From the NCBI RefSeq assembly GCF_040655735.1, contig NZ_JBFAKK010000005.1, positions 540,323-604,322 of the forward strand: a stretch of 64,000 nt of DNA, read 5' to 3'. The DNA comes from Phytomonospora sp040655735 (GTDB taxonomy: Bacteria > Actinomycetota > Actinomycetes > Mycobacteriales > Micromonosporaceae). Positions 16,781 to 25,436 of the stretch are shown here, one piece after another (within the stretch, counting starts at the first letter, position 1; every line of letters starts with the position of its first letter). Both the position numbers and the translations under genes were made by a program. The notes beneath the pieces were generated by a model. The model was not told the origin of the DNA. It did not search any database and saw only the letters and a program-made list of their open reading frames with translations.

Positions 16781-17491
16781 GTGCCCGAGAACTCGCGGCC
16801 CGTCGTGAATCCGATGACAGCACGCCCCCTTGAGGAACTCGTGGACACAGGCTGGGCCAAGGCCCTCGAACCCGTCGCGCCCAACATCGCCGCGATGGGC
16901 GACTTCCTGCGCGCCGAGATCGCCGCCGGCCGCCAGTACCTGCCCGCCGGCGAGAACGTCCTTCGCGCGTTCAAGCAGCCCTTCGACGACGTGCGCGTCC
17001 TCATCGTCGGACAGGACCCGTACCCGACACCGGGGCACGCCATCGGGCTCAGCTTCGCCGTCGCGCCCGACGTCAAACCGATCCCGGGCAGCCTGCGCAA
17101 CATCTACACCGAGCTGATGGACGACCTCGGCGTCCCCAAGCCCTCCAACGGCGACCTCACGCCGTGGACCGAGCAGGGCGTGCTGCTGCTCAACAGGTCG
17201 CTCACCACCGTCCCCCGCAACCCCAACGGGCACAAGGGGAAGGGCTGGGAGCCGATCACCGAGCGCGCCATCCAGGCCCTCGCCGAGCGCGGCGGACCGC
17301 TCGTGGCGATCCTGTGGGGCAGCAACGCCCGCAGCCTCAAGCCGCTCCTCGGCAGCGTGCCCTGCGTCGAGTCGGTGCACCCCAGCCCCATGTCGGCGCG
17401 CACCGGGTTCTTCGGGTCGAAGCCGTTCAGCAAGGCCAACGCCGCCCTCGTCGCCCAGGGCGCCGAACCCGTCAACTGGGCACTGCCCTAG
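16781..17491 (+). CDS. ung: Uracil-DNA glycosylase (family 1)
   Basis: This is a 236-aa family-1 UDG. The water-activating motif is GQDPYPTPGHAIGLSF and the DNA-intercalation loop is HPSPMSA, with the catalytic His; GVLLLNRSLT and ILWGSNA are also conserved. It removes uracil from DNA to start base-excision repair. The usual Tyr-His of GQDPYH is Tyr-Pro here, as in many actinobacterial Ung proteins. The GTG start is preceded by AAAGGAGAG. A strong terminator follows directly. Confidence 0.96.
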   Translation: MPENSRPVVNPMTARPLEELVDTGWAKALEPVAPNIAAMGDFLRAEIAAGRQYLPAGENVLRAFKQPFDDVRVLIVGQDPYPTPGHAIGLSFAVAPDVKPIPGSLRNIYTELMDDLGVPKPSNGDLTPWTEQGVLLLNRSLTTVPRNPNGHKGKGWEPITERAIQALAERGGPLVAILWGSNARSLKPLLGSVPCVESVHPSPMSARTGFFGSKPFSKANAALVAQGAEPVNWALP

Positions 17492-17499
17492 CCGTGGGA

Positions 17500-17530
17500 A
17501 AAGCCCGCCCCTGTCGAAGGGGCGGGCTTT
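17500..17530 (+). terminator. Intrinsic terminator of ung
   Basis: A 12-bp perfect stem (AAAGCCCGCCCC at 17500-17511, GGGGCGGGCTTT at 17519-17530) with a 7-nt loop starts 9 bp after the ung stop. The A/T ends suggest bidirectional use, also serving the convergent glutamine synthetase gene. Confidence 0.85.
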
Positions 17531-17613
17531 CGCGCGCGTGGAGCGAACACGCGAGCAGAACCTGCCGTACACGGCCGTCCGCCTGTTCCCAAGCCGACGG
17601 ACGGCCGCGAGTT

Positions 17614-18621
17614 CTAGACGGACTTCGCCAGCGCCTCACAGCACGTGTCGACGATCAAGCGCGTCACCACGTACGGGTCGCAGTTGGCGTTCGGGCGACG
17701 GTCCTCGATGTAGCCCTTCTTGTCGACCTCGACCTGCCACGGGATGCGCACCGAGGCGCCCCGGTCCGACACGCCGTAGGAGTACTCGTCCCACGGAGCC
17801 GTCTCGTGCAGACCCGTCAGACGGCTCTCCAGGCCCGCGCCGTAGTTCTTCACGTGCTCCAGGACCTTCTCGCCCAGTGCCTCGCAGGCCGTGATGATCG
17901 GCTCGTAGCTCTCGCGCATCGCCTTCGTCGAGAAGTTCGTGTGCGCGCCCGCACCGTTCCAGTCGCCCTTCACCGGCTTCGGGTCGAGAGTCGCCGACAC
18001 GCCGAAGTCCTCCGCCGTGCGGTACAGCAGCCAGCGCGCCACCCACAACTGGTCGGAGACCTCCAGCGGTGACAGCGGGCCCACCTGGAACTCCCACTGG
18101 CCCGGCATGACCTCGGCGTTGATGCCCGACAGGCCCAGCCCGGCCTTCAAGCAGTTCTCCAGGTGCTTCTCGACGATGTCGCGGCCGAAGATCTCATCGG
18201 CGCCCACACCGCAGTAGTAGCCGCCCTGCGGAGCCGGGAAACCGTTCTCCGGGAAACCCAGCGGACGGCTGCCCGCGAAGAACGTGTACTCCTGCTCGAT
18301 GCCGAAGATCGGCTCCTGGTCGGCGAACTTCTCCGCCACCGGCGTCAGCAGCGCCCGCTTGTTCGACGGGTGCGGCGTCATGTCGGTCAGCAGCACCTCG
18401 CACAGCACCAGAACGTCGTCACCGCCGCGGATCGGGTCCGGACAGCTGAACACCGGCTTCAGCACACAGTCCGACGCCGAACCGGCCGCCTGGTTGGTGC
18501 TCGACCCGTCGAAACCCCAGATCGGCAGCGCCTCGCCGTCGGGCAGGATCTTCGTCTTCGAACGCAGCTTCGCGGTCGGCTCGGTCCCGTCGATCCAGAT
18601 GTACTCGGCCTTGTAGCTCAT
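17614..18621 (-). CDS. glnII: Glutamine synthetase type II (eukaryotic-type, GlnII)
   Basis: The 335-aa protein is the short, decameric GSII form, not the 470-aa GSI. Motifs include IWGFDGSSTNQA, the metal-site INAEVMPGQWEFQVGP, NGAGAHTNFST and the glutamate-site RPNANCDPY. It makes glutamine from glutamate, ammonia and ATP; actinomycetes often carry GSII beside GSI as a nitrogen-stress enzyme. GSII is not adenylylated. The frame stays open far upstream, but ATG 18621 matches the family start (MSYKAEYIWIDG). The upstream 350 bp holds a repeat element. Confidence 0.95.
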   Translation of the reverse strand: MSYKAEYIWIDGTEPTAKLRSKTKILPDGEALPIWGFDGSSTNQAAGSASDCVLKPVFSCPDPIRGGDDVLVLCEVLLTDMTPHPSNKRALLTPVAEKFADQEPIFGIEQEYTFFAGSRPLGFPENGFPAPQGGYYCGVGADEIFGRDIVEKHLENCLKAGLGLSGINAEVMPGQWEFQVGPLSPLEVSDQLWVARWLLYRTAEDFGVSATLDPKPVKGDWNGAGAHTNFSTKAMRESYEPIITACEALGEKVLEHVKNYGAGLESRLTGLHETAPWDEYSYGVSDRGASVRIPWQVEVDKKGYIEDRRPNANCDPYVVTRLIVDTCCEALAKSV

Positions 18622-18742
18622 GATTGGCGATCCTCGCGCAGCAGTGGACTGTGCACGCAGCCTCTCAACGGCTCTTTGCGGGCTCGTTGCTCCTTTATGA
18701 ACGACATGTAACAGGGTTGCTCGGTCGGAGGCTGACGAAACC

Positions 18743-18793
18743 TCCTGCCAGGTATGGGATCGGGCTGCGGCACCTCCTCCGGTGCCGGGTTCC
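18743..18793 (+). repeat. Dispersed repeat, copy 1 (head)
   Basis: This roughly 50-bp block matches the reverse complement of the last 50 bases of the window (63951-64000) with about three differences. It contains a perfect hairpin CGGCACC-TCCTCC-GGTGCCG (stem 7, loop 6). It lies between glnII and the next gene, followed by tandem units. It does not code for protein in any consistent frame. Confidence 0.8.
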
Positions 18794-18794
18794 C

Positions 18795-18874
18795 GGTGTT
18801 CGGTGGCGCCTGACTTGTGGGGGTTGGGGTCGGGGGGTGGTGTTCGGTGGCGCCTGACTTGTGGGGGTTGGGGT
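18795..18874 (+). repeat. Two 36-bp direct repeats, 44-bp period
   Basis: An identical 36-bp sequence (starts GGTGTTCGGTGGCGCC, ends GGGGTTGGGGT) occurs at 18795-18830 and 18839-18874. A related GGGTTCCCGGTGT tract flanks it at 18787-18799 and 18878-18890. It forms the tail of dispersed repeat copy 1 and ends just before the promoter of the next gene. The 351-bp gap between glnII and 18973 otherwise shows no gene. Confidence 0.8.
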
Positions 18875-18972
18875 GGCGGGTTCCCGGTGTGGTCGGCGGG
18901 GTTCCCGGCGTTGTGGAGGAGGCGTGTGTCACTCCCATCCCGTACCCTCGACGTCGACTCCTGGAGGTGTTC

Positions 18973-19476
18973 ATGGCGCGCTTGTTCGTTTGGCCCGGGG
19001 TGAGTCCCAGTGACCCCGGCGGTGTCGACGTCGTCCTCGTCATCGACCCCGACCACGACCGCCCCCAGGAAACCGTCGCCCGGCTCGGCGCGTGGGGCTA
19101 CGAAGGCGACGGCTGCCTCTACATCGTCGGCACCGACGCGTGGGTCGAACGAACCCTCGTCGGCAACCGACTCACCGCCGCCGTCTACGTCTACGACACC
19201 CTCCTCAAACAGCTCAAACTCGACCTCACCGAATTCCCCCACCGCTCCGCCGCCGACTCCGGCGCCGTCCTCGTCCTCAGCGTCACCGCCACCGTCGACC
19301 CCGAGCTCTACGCCGAGGCCGGCGACGGTACCGCCGTGTTCAGCGCCGAAGCCGGCGTCACCGACGAACAGGTCGTCGAGGCCATCCAGAACGAAGAGGA
19401 ATGGCCCATGATCTTCGCGGCCCCGCCCGCCCCCGAACAGTCGCCCGGCGTCACCCCACCCCTCGGCGACGCCTGA
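18973..19476 (+). CDS. Hypothetical protein, 167 aa
   Basis: I do not recognise a family. ATG 18973 is chosen because GGAGGT lies 5-6 nt upstream; the longer open frame runs through the repeat. The product starts MARLFVWPGVSPSDPGG, is soluble and acidic, and ends in a Pro-rich tail (APPAPEQSPGVTPP). A strand-rich middle (VYVYDTLLKQLKLDL, SGAVLVLSVTATVD) suggests an alpha/beta domain. Codon use matches neighbouring genes, supporting expression. The next small gene starts 31 bp downstream but appears to have its own promoter. Confidence 0.65.
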   Translation: MARLFVWPGVSPSDPGGVDVVLVIDPDHDRPQETVARLGAWGYEGDGCLYIVGTDAWVERTLVGNRLTAAVYVYDTLLKQLKLDLTEFPHRSAADSGAVLVLSVTATVDPELYAEAGDGTAVFSAEAGVTDEQVVEAIQNEEEWPMIFAAPPAPEQSPGVTPPLGDA

Positions 19477-19494
19477 CCCCCGCGGCCCATGGCG

Positions 19495-19500
19495 TACCTT
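19495..19500 (+). promoter_or_regulatory. -10 box (TACCTT) of the 92-aa membrane protein gene
   Basis: TACCTT is followed by 6 nt and GTG 19507. This is the same leaderless arrangement as at cbs and other genes here. Confidence 0.45.
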
Positions 19501-19506
19501 GGAGCC

Positions 19507-19785
19507 GTGAATGGCGTGCATGGCGTGATCGAGCTACTGGCCGACAACAACTTCGGCGACACCCGCCCCAATGCCCTCGCCGGCCCCACCGGCCTGGTCA
19601 TCATCCTGCTGATGGTCGCCGCGACGGTCCTGCTCATCCGCAACATGAACAAGCGCCTGCGCCGCCTCCCCGACTCCTTCTCGAACCAGCAGGCCCCCGC
19701 GCCCGCCGAGTTCCACACCGAGGCCGACGCCCCGGAGAAGGACGCGGCCGAGCCCCGCGACGGCGACGGCACCGCCAAGACCTGA
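19507..19785 (+). CDS. Small single-pass membrane protein, 92 aa
   Basis: The protein has a short N-terminus, one transmembrane helix (about 26-44, AGPTGLVIILLMVAATVLL), a basic stop-transfer RNMNKRLRRLP, and an acidic cytoplasmic tail rich in Ala, Pro, Asp and Glu. The RPNALAGPTGL and IRNMNKRLRRLP segments resemble small conserved membrane proteins common in actinobacteria with no known function. GTG 19507 is preferred because of the -10 box 6 nt upstream; ATG 19489 and GTG 19516 are alternatives. Confidence 0.65.
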   Translation: MNGVHGVIELLADNNFGDTRPNALAGPTGLVIILLMVAATVLLIRNMNKRLRRLPDSFSNQQAPAPAEFHTEADAPEKDAAEPRDGDGTAKT

Positions 19786-19879
19786 CCCGGCTGGTCGAGC
19801 CGTGCTCGAATCCCGCGCAAGGTCTCCGCAAGACCCCAGCGTCACCGTGATCCCACCTTCACGTGAGACCAGGGGCATC

Positions 19880-20563
19880 ATGGCCGGCCCGTACGCACCA
19901 CAACCCGGCCCGTGCGATCTGCCCGGCCCGCTCGACGACCAGGCCGCGTGGAACGTCGATCCCTACGCCCCGCCGGTGCCCGCACCACCGGCCGCCCCGC
20001 CGCCACCGGCTCCGTCTTCACGACGGGGGTAGCGGCGACCAGGTCGCACCCGCCACGTCGGGGCAGCCCACCAAGGAGGAACCCGCCGAGGACAAGGCCG
20101 GCCCCCAGGGCGCCGGCTCCTACGGCTTCGTCGGCGACGTCTGCGCCGAGCTCGACGTCACCGGCTACCAGGCCTTCGGCGCCTTCGCGGACGGCTACGA
20201 GGGCCGCGGCGCCGACTACGGCGACACCGCCAACCTCGGCTGCGACATGGTCTTCGGCAGCGGTGGAGAACTGCGCGTCGGCGCCATGCTCGGCGACGCC
20301 GGCAGGACCGCCGCCAACTGGGACTTCGCCGAGAGCCTCCTCGTCGGCCGCACCCAGGAGACCGTCACGGGCGCCTGGGAGGAGTGGTCGGTGTCGACGA
20401 CAGCTGGGGGCCGGGCAAGGCCGACGCGATCCTCGCCGTGCGCGACGGCAACCGCGTCGTCACCGTCGCCTTCTACCCGATCAACGACGGCGTCGGTTAC
20501 GAGAAGGTCGAAAAGCTCCTCCCCGAAACCGCGACGGCACTCCTCGCCGCCGCGAAGGGGTGA
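19880..20563 (+). pseudogene. Decayed gene for a Pro-rich-leader exported protein (two frame breaks)
   Basis: The start frame encodes MAGPYAPQPGPCDLPGP and a Pro-rich leader, ending at a stop at 20032. The protein then continues one frame over (GSYGFVGDVCAELDVTGYQAFGAF through VTGAWEEWS, to about 20395) and returns to the first frame (VDDSWGPGKADAILAVRDG to TGA 20561-20563). The expected layout is a Pro-rich tail, a transmembrane helix and an extracellular domain. No transmembrane segment remains, so a deletion at about 20030 probably removed it. Two sequencing errors are an alternative, though they would not explain the missing helix. Confidence 0.65.
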
Positions 20564-20619
20564 CGGGTGCCCGCTCGACGACCAGGAACCGGGCCACCCG
20601 TTCGAGGCCACCCGGTGCG

Positions 20620-21040
20620 CATTTCAGGACCCGGCGGCCTCCGCCGCGCCGATCCGCGCGAACAGCTCCCGCGCGGTCTCCCGGCGAACTCCAGCACGGA
20701 GTCGGGGTCCTCGACGGCGAGGTGGCCGGCGGCGAGGTCGAGCATGAGGCCAGGTGGGTGGCGTGTTCGTGGTGGCCGCGGGCCTCGACCGTGCGCGGCG
20801 ACGGCGGTGAGGGCCGTATGGCGGGTGTCGAGCCACGCGAGGGCGTCGGCGATGTCGTCGAGGTCGGGGATCTCGACGTCGACGGGGCCAGGATCGCGCC
20901 AGTCCCACCCGACCCGGTGACCGCGATCAGACCCGCGCGGGGCACACCGTGGGCGTCGAGGACCACGTCGAGGTCGGCGAGCGCGTGCTCGCGGCCGGTG
21001 AAGGTGCTCACCGTCGCGGGCCTGCTCGGCCAGGTCGCGC
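20620..21040 (-). pseudogene. Remnant of an NB-ARC/TPR regulator
   Basis: On the minus strand one frame (from GTG 21011) gives FTGREHALADLDVVLDAHGVP then LIAVTGSGGTG, the start of an NB-ARC ATPase with a P-loop cut before its Lys-Thr. It jumps within a few codons to a second frame with DIADALAWLDTRHTALTAV, typical of the linker after NB-ARC in AfsR-like regulators. TPR-like pieces follow in other frames (RGHHEHATHLAS, ETARELFARIGAAEAAGS). A full gene would be over 2 kb, so most has been deleted. The surrounding 20564-21280 holds no intact gene. Confidence 0.55.
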
Positions 21041-21280
21041 ATGGCCCCCGCCGGTGCCGCCCCCGGTCGCGATGGACACGGGACCGAGCGGGCTGCGGCG
21101 GCGCGGGCGTCGTGCCTCACGGGTCAATGCAACCAGGAGTGCTCGGCCGGTGGCAATGAGGCGTACTTTCAGGCCAGGTAGCTTGATGTGCGCTGAGTCA
21201 CCGCGGTCCGAGGGTGGGGAACCACGGGCCCCGCGGCAGCGACTACCGGGGGAGCCCCAAAAGACCGAAGGATCCGCCTG

Positions 21281-22459
21281 ATGACCGAAGCGACACTGCC
21301 CTTCCAACGAACCGGTTTCGACCCGGTCGCCGCGATCGGCGAGCTTCGCGCGGAGCGCCCGATCGTGCGCCTCGACGTTCCGATCGGCCCCGCCACGTGG
21401 CTGGTGACCCGCTACGACGACGTCCGTGCCGTCCTCGGCGACACCGAACGCTTCAGCAACGACTTCTCCAACGTCACCGAACTGGCCGATGTGGGCATCT
21501 CGGTCGAGATGAACCCCGGGGGCCTCGGGTTCACCGACCCGCCCGATCACACGCGCCTGCGCAGGCTGCTGACGCCGGAGTTCACGATGCGCCGGCTCAA
21601 GCGGCTCGTTCCGCGCATCGAGGCGATCGTCGCCGAGTGCCTCGACGACCTGGAGCGCCGTGGGCCCGGCGCCGACCTCGTCGAGACCTTCGCGGTGCCG
21701 ATCCCGGCGCTGGTCGTGTGCGAACTGCTGGGGGTGAAGTACGCCGACCGTGTCGACTTCCTGCGGCAGGCCGAGGACCGCTTCGATGTTTCGGGGGACA
21801 TCCTCAACTCCATCGGCGCCATCGGGCAGTCGCTGGACTACCTGGAGGACCTCGTCGCGCGCGAACGCCGCGACCCCGGCGACGGGCTGCTGGGCGCGCT
21901 CCTGCGCGAACACCCCGAGATCGACGACCGTGAGCTGGCCGGCATCGCCGACGGCGTCCTGACCGGCGGGCACGACACGAGCACGAGCATGCTCGCCCTC
22001 GGCAGCCTCCACCTGCTGATGAACCCGGCGGATCGCGACGCCATGGTGGGCGACGACGTGCGGGCGGGTGCGCTGGTCGAGGAGCTGCTGCGGTACATGA
22101 CGGTCGTGCAGGTCGCCTTCCCGCGCTTCGTGCGCGAGGACCTGACCGTTGGCGGGCAGAGCCTGTCGAAGGGCGACATGGTGATCTGCTCGCTGTCGTC
22201 GGCCAACCGCGACGAGCACATCGGTGCCGACCTGGGGCAGGTCGTGGCGGGGCGGGCGACGTCGTCGTCGCACATGGCGTTCGGGTACGGGATCCACCGG
22301 TGCGTGGGGGCGGAACTGGCGCGGATGGAGCTGCGGATCGCGTACCCGGCGCTGCTGCGGAGGTTCCCGGGGCTGCGGATGGCGGTGCCGTTCGAGGACC
22401 TGCGGTTCCGGGAGTTGTCGATCGTCTACGGCGTGGAGCGGTTGCCGGTGGAGTGGTAG
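21281..22459 (+). CDS. Cytochrome P450
   Basis: The 392-aa bacterial class I P450 has the heme-ligand motif FGYGIHRCVG, the I-helix oxygen-activation motif GGHDTSTS (Asp replacing the usual Glu), the K-helix EELLR (ExxR) and an HTRLRRLLTPEFT C-helix. Length is typical. It needs ferredoxin and a reductase; none is adjacent, although a ferredoxin-NADP reductase is at 61.3 kb. It is a single gene with no biosynthetic cluster around it, so the substrate is unknown. The SD AAGGA lies about 9 nt before ATG 21281. Confidence 0.93.
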   Translation: MTEATLPFQRTGFDPVAAIGELRAERPIVRLDVPIGPATWLVTRYDDVRAVLGDTERFSNDFSNVTELADVGISVEMNPGGLGFTDPPDHTRLRRLLTPEFTMRRLKRLVPRIEAIVAECLDDLERRGPGADLVETFAVPIPALVVCELLGVKYADRVDFLRQAEDRFDVSGDILNSIGAIGQSLDYLEDLVARERRDPGDGLLGALLREHPEIDDRELAGIADGVLTGGHDTSTSMLALGSLHLLMNPADRDAMVGDDVRAGALVEELLRYMTVVQVAFPRFVREDLTVGGQSLSKGDMVICSLSSANRDEHIGADLGQVVAGRATSSSHMAFGYGIHRCVGAELARMELRIAYPALLRRFPGLRMAVPFEDLRFRELSIVYGVERLPVEW

Positions 22460-22787
22460 GGGCACTGCGACTGGCGGATCTTGCCGCCCGGGTCCGCGCT
22501 GGCGGCGCGCCGTCGGGCACGCATCGGGGAATCGCGCGCCCTACTACCCCAAGGAGGCCCCACAGACCGGCGTACGCACCACATATGACACTTCTGCATC
22601 CCGAAACAGCCTCATATTCCGTCATCCCGGCGAATCACCTGAAATAGCCCAGTCCGCTCGCAAGACTGGTGTCGACGGACCACGGCACCACCGCACGGGT
22701 CGGCGAATCGGTCTCGGGTCGAAGAGGCGGAACGTGACCGCAGGTGCCGCGCACATCCACCACGCACCAGGGAGCAGGAGCCACGCG
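22460..22787 (+). other. 328-bp intergenic region upstream of the Clp ATPase
   Basis: No gene is seen. The last 200 bp are relatively AT-rich for this genome and probably hold the clp promoter. A perfect inverted repeat CCAGTC-N9-GACTGG lies at 22649-22669 and could bind a stress regulator, although it matches neither the HspR (HAIR) nor the ClgR consensus well. Confidence 0.4.
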
Positions 22788-25340
22788 ATGACGGACCCAT
22801 TCGGCGCATTCGACGACATCTTCAGCCGCTTCTTCGGCGGCCCCGGCGCCTCCGCCTCCGGAACCTCCGGCGCCCGCGGAGGCTCCTCCTCCCAGCCACC
22901 CTTCTCCCGCTCCGCCGTCCAGCGCGTCGACCTCGGCCGCCTGCTCTCCCGCCAGGCCCGCAGCCTCCTGACCCGCGCCGTCGAGAAGGCCGAGGAGTGG
23001 GGCAGCCCCGACGTCGACACCGCCCACCTCCTGTGGGCCGCGACCCAGGAGGAGCCCACCCGCACCATGCTCGAACAGGCCGGCGCGGACCCCGACGCGA
23101 TGGCCGACTCCATGAAGTCCGCCGCCGAGCACGCCGAACCCGCCGACCCCACCGGCACCCCCGCCCTCACGCCCGCCGCCAAGAAGGCCCTCCTCGACGC
23201 CCACGCCCAGTCCCGCGAGGCCGGCGCGAGCTACATCGGCCCCGAGCACGTCCTCCTCGGTCTCGCCGCCAATCCCGAGACACCCGCCGGCGGCGCCCTG
23301 CGCGCGATGGTCAGCGGTGACGACTCCGGCGGGTCCCCGAGCGAACAGACCAGCACCCCCACCCTCGACCAGTACGGCCGCGACCTCACCGAGGAGGCCC
23401 GCGCCAACAAGCTCGACCCGGTCGTCGGCCGCGAGGAGGAGATCAACGACACCATCGAGGTCCTCTCCCGCCGCACGAAGAACAACCCCGTCCTCATCGG
23501 CGAGCCGGGCGTCGGCAAGACCGCCATCGTCGAGGGCATCGCCCAGCGCATCGTCAACGGCGACGTCCCCGACACCCTCACCGACCGCCGCGTCGTGATC
23601 CTCGACCTCGCCGGCATGGTCGCCGGCTCCAAGTACCGCGGCGAGTTCGAGGAGCGCCTGAAGAAGGTCATCGACGAGGTGAAGGAGGCCGAGGGCGGCC
23701 TCGTCCTCTTCCTCGACGAGCTGCACACCGTCGTCGGCGCCGGCTCGGGCGGAGAGGGCTCCATGGACGCCGGGAACATGCTCAAACCGGCCCTGGCGCG
23801 CGGCGAACTCCACGTCGTGGGCGCCACGACCCTCGACGAATACCGCAAGCACATCGAGAAGGACCCCGCCCTCGAACGCCGCTTCCAGCCGATCCTGGTG
23901 CCCGAGCCGAGCGTCGACGCCACGGTCGGCATCCTCCTCGGCCTGCGCGACCGCTACGAGGCCCACCACCAGGTCCGCTTCACCGACGAGGCGCTCACGG
24001 CGGCCGCGGAGCTGTCGGCGCGCTACATCACCAACCGCTTCCTCCCCGACAAGGCCATCGACCTCATCGACCAGGCCGGCGCCCGCGTCCGCCTGCGCTC
24101 GCGCACCCCGGCGCCGGACACGCGGGTGCTGGAGCAGAAGCTCGACGAGCTGCGCCGGGAGAAGGAGTCGGCCGTCGCCGCCGAGCAGTACGAGCGGGCC
24201 GGCGCGCTCAAGGACGACATCACCGCCGCCCAGCGCGACCTCGACGGCGAGCGCCGGGCCGCCGGGCCGGTGCCGGAGGTCGGTGTCGAGGACATCGCCG
24301 AGGTCGTCGCGCGCCGGACGGGCGTGCCGGTCTCGCAGCTCAACCAGGCCGAACGCGAGCGGCTGCTGGAGCTCGAACGCCACCTGCACGACCGCGTGGT
24401 CGGGCAGGACGAGGCGGTCGTGGCCGTCGCGGAGGCGGTGCGGCGGGCGCGGGCGGGGCTGGGCGACCCGAAGCGGCCCGACGGGTCGTTCATGTTCCTC
24501 GGTCCCACGGGTGTGGGCAAGACCGAGCTCGCCAGGGCGCTGGCCGAGGCGCTGTTCGGCGAGGAGGGCGCGATGGTCCGCTTCGACATGAGCGAGTTCC
24601 AGGAGAAGCACACCGTCAGCCGCCTCATCGGCGCGCCTCCCGGGTACGTCGGCTACGAGGAGGCCGGTCAGCTCACCGAGGCCGTCCGCCGCCGCCCGTA
24701 CTCGGTGCTGCTGTTCGACGAGGTCGAGAAGGCCCACCCGGACGTGTTCAACACGCTCCTCCAGCTCCTCGACGACGGCCGCCTCACCGACAACCAGGGC
24801 CGCACGGTGGACTTCAGCAACACGATCGTGATCATGACGAGCAACGTCGGCGCCCAGCGGATCCTCGACGCGCAGGCGGCGGGGGAGTCGGTCGACTCGC
24901 TGCGCGACGAGCTGATGGACGCCCTCGGGCAGCGGTTCCGGCCGGAGTTCCTCAACCGCGTCGACGAGATCATCCTGTTCAGCGGCCTCGACCGCGCGCA
25001 GCTGCGGCAGATCACGCTGCTGTTCGCCGACCGCACCCGACGGCGCCTCAAGGCCCAAGGCGTCGGGATGGAACTGTCCGACGACGCCGTCGACTGGCTG
25101 GCGAACAAGGGCCACCAGCCCGAGTTCGGCGCGCGGCCGCTGCGCCGCACCATCCAGCGCGAACTCGAAGGCCGCCTGTCGCAGCTCCTGCTGTCCGGCA
25201 AGGCCGAGGCGGGCGACACCGTGCGCGTGACGGTCGTCGACGGCGAACTGAACCTGTCCGTCGAGAAGGCCGCGCAGCGCGAGGCCATCGACGCCGAGAC
25301 GGCCGAGGAACGCGCCGAGGAGGGCGCGACGCGGACCTGA
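22788..25340 (+). CDS. Clp/Hsp100 AAA+ ATPase, ClpB/ClpC hybrid type
   Basis: The 850-aa product has a short Gly/Ser-rich leader (1-40, FSRFFGGPG), a Clp N-domain (about 45-185), AAA1 (Walker A GEPGVGKTAIVEG, Walker B LVLFLDELHT), a short UVR-like linker (KESAVAAEQYERAGALKDD) instead of the long ClpB coiled coil, and AAA2 (FLGPTGVGKTELAR, LLFDEVEKAHPD, HFRP-like FRPEFLNRVDE). Between TSNVGAQ and FRPEFLNR there is no LGF/IGF loop, the ClpP-docking signal of ClpC. It is therefore more likely a ClpP-independent unfoldase or disaggregase. ATG 22788 follows GGAGCAGGAG. Confidence 0.9.
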   Translation: MTDPFGAFDDIFSRFFGGPGASASGTSGARGGSSSQPPFSRSAVQRVDLGRLLSRQARSLLTRAVEKAEEWGSPDVDTAHLLWAATQEEPTRTMLEQAGADPDAMADSMKSAAEHAEPADPTGTPALTPAAKKALLDAHAQSREAGASYIGPEHVLLGLAANPETPAGGALRAMVSGDDSGGSPSEQTSTPTLDQYGRDLTEEARANKLDPVVGREEEINDTIEVLSRRTKNNPVLIGEPGVGKTAIVEGIAQRIVNGDVPDTLTDRRVVILDLAGMVAGSKYRGEFEERLKKVIDEVKEAEGGLVLFLDELHTVVGAGSGGEGSMDAGNMLKPALARGELHVVGATTLDEYRKHIEKDPALERRFQPILVPEPSVDATVGILLGLRDRYEAHHQVRFTDEALTAAAELSARYITNRFLPDKAIDLIDQAGARVRLRSRTPAPDTRVLEQKLDELRREKESAVAAEQYERAGALKDDITAAQRDLDGERRAAGPVPEVGVEDIAEVVARRTGVPVSQLNQAERERLLELERHLHDRVVGQDEAVVAVAEAVRRARAGLGDPKRPDGSFMFLGPTGVGKTELARALAEALFGEEGAMVRFDMSEFQEKHTVSRLIGAPPGYVGYEEAGQLTEAVRRRPYSVLLFDEVEKAHPDVFNTLLQLLDDGRLTDNQGRTVDFSNTIVIMTSNVGAQRILDAQAAGESVDSLRDELMDALGQRFRPEFLNRVDEIILFSGLDRAQLRQITLLFADRTRRRLKAQGVGMELSDDAVDWLANKGHQPEFGARPLRRTIQRELEGRLSQLLLSGKAEAGDTVRVTVVDGELNLSVEKAAQREAIDAETAEERAEEGATRT

Positions 25341-25436
25341 CACCGGGCCCCGGTCACGTCGCGGCATCTCCCTACCGGGCGGCGATTGCCGACATACTGT
25401 CCCGACGTGACCGACCCGAGTCCCCCGGAGCCGCGC

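Noticed and set aside
18649..18720. GlnR box upstream of glnII
   Set aside because: A GTAAC half-site exists, but no second half at the 6-nt spacing.
17614..19521. 635-aa continuous frame for the glutamine synthetase
   Set aside because: The N-terminal 300 residues run through the repeat and an opposing gene; the family start is ATG 18621.
19795..19830. tRNA T-loop-like sequence (CTCGAATCC)
   Set aside because: No acceptor, D or anticodon stem can be folded around it; no tRNA was found anywhere in the window.
21281..25340. P450 as part of a biosynthetic gene cluster
   Set aside because: No PKS, NRPS, terpene or RiPP genes nearby; neighbours are a chaperone and decayed genes.
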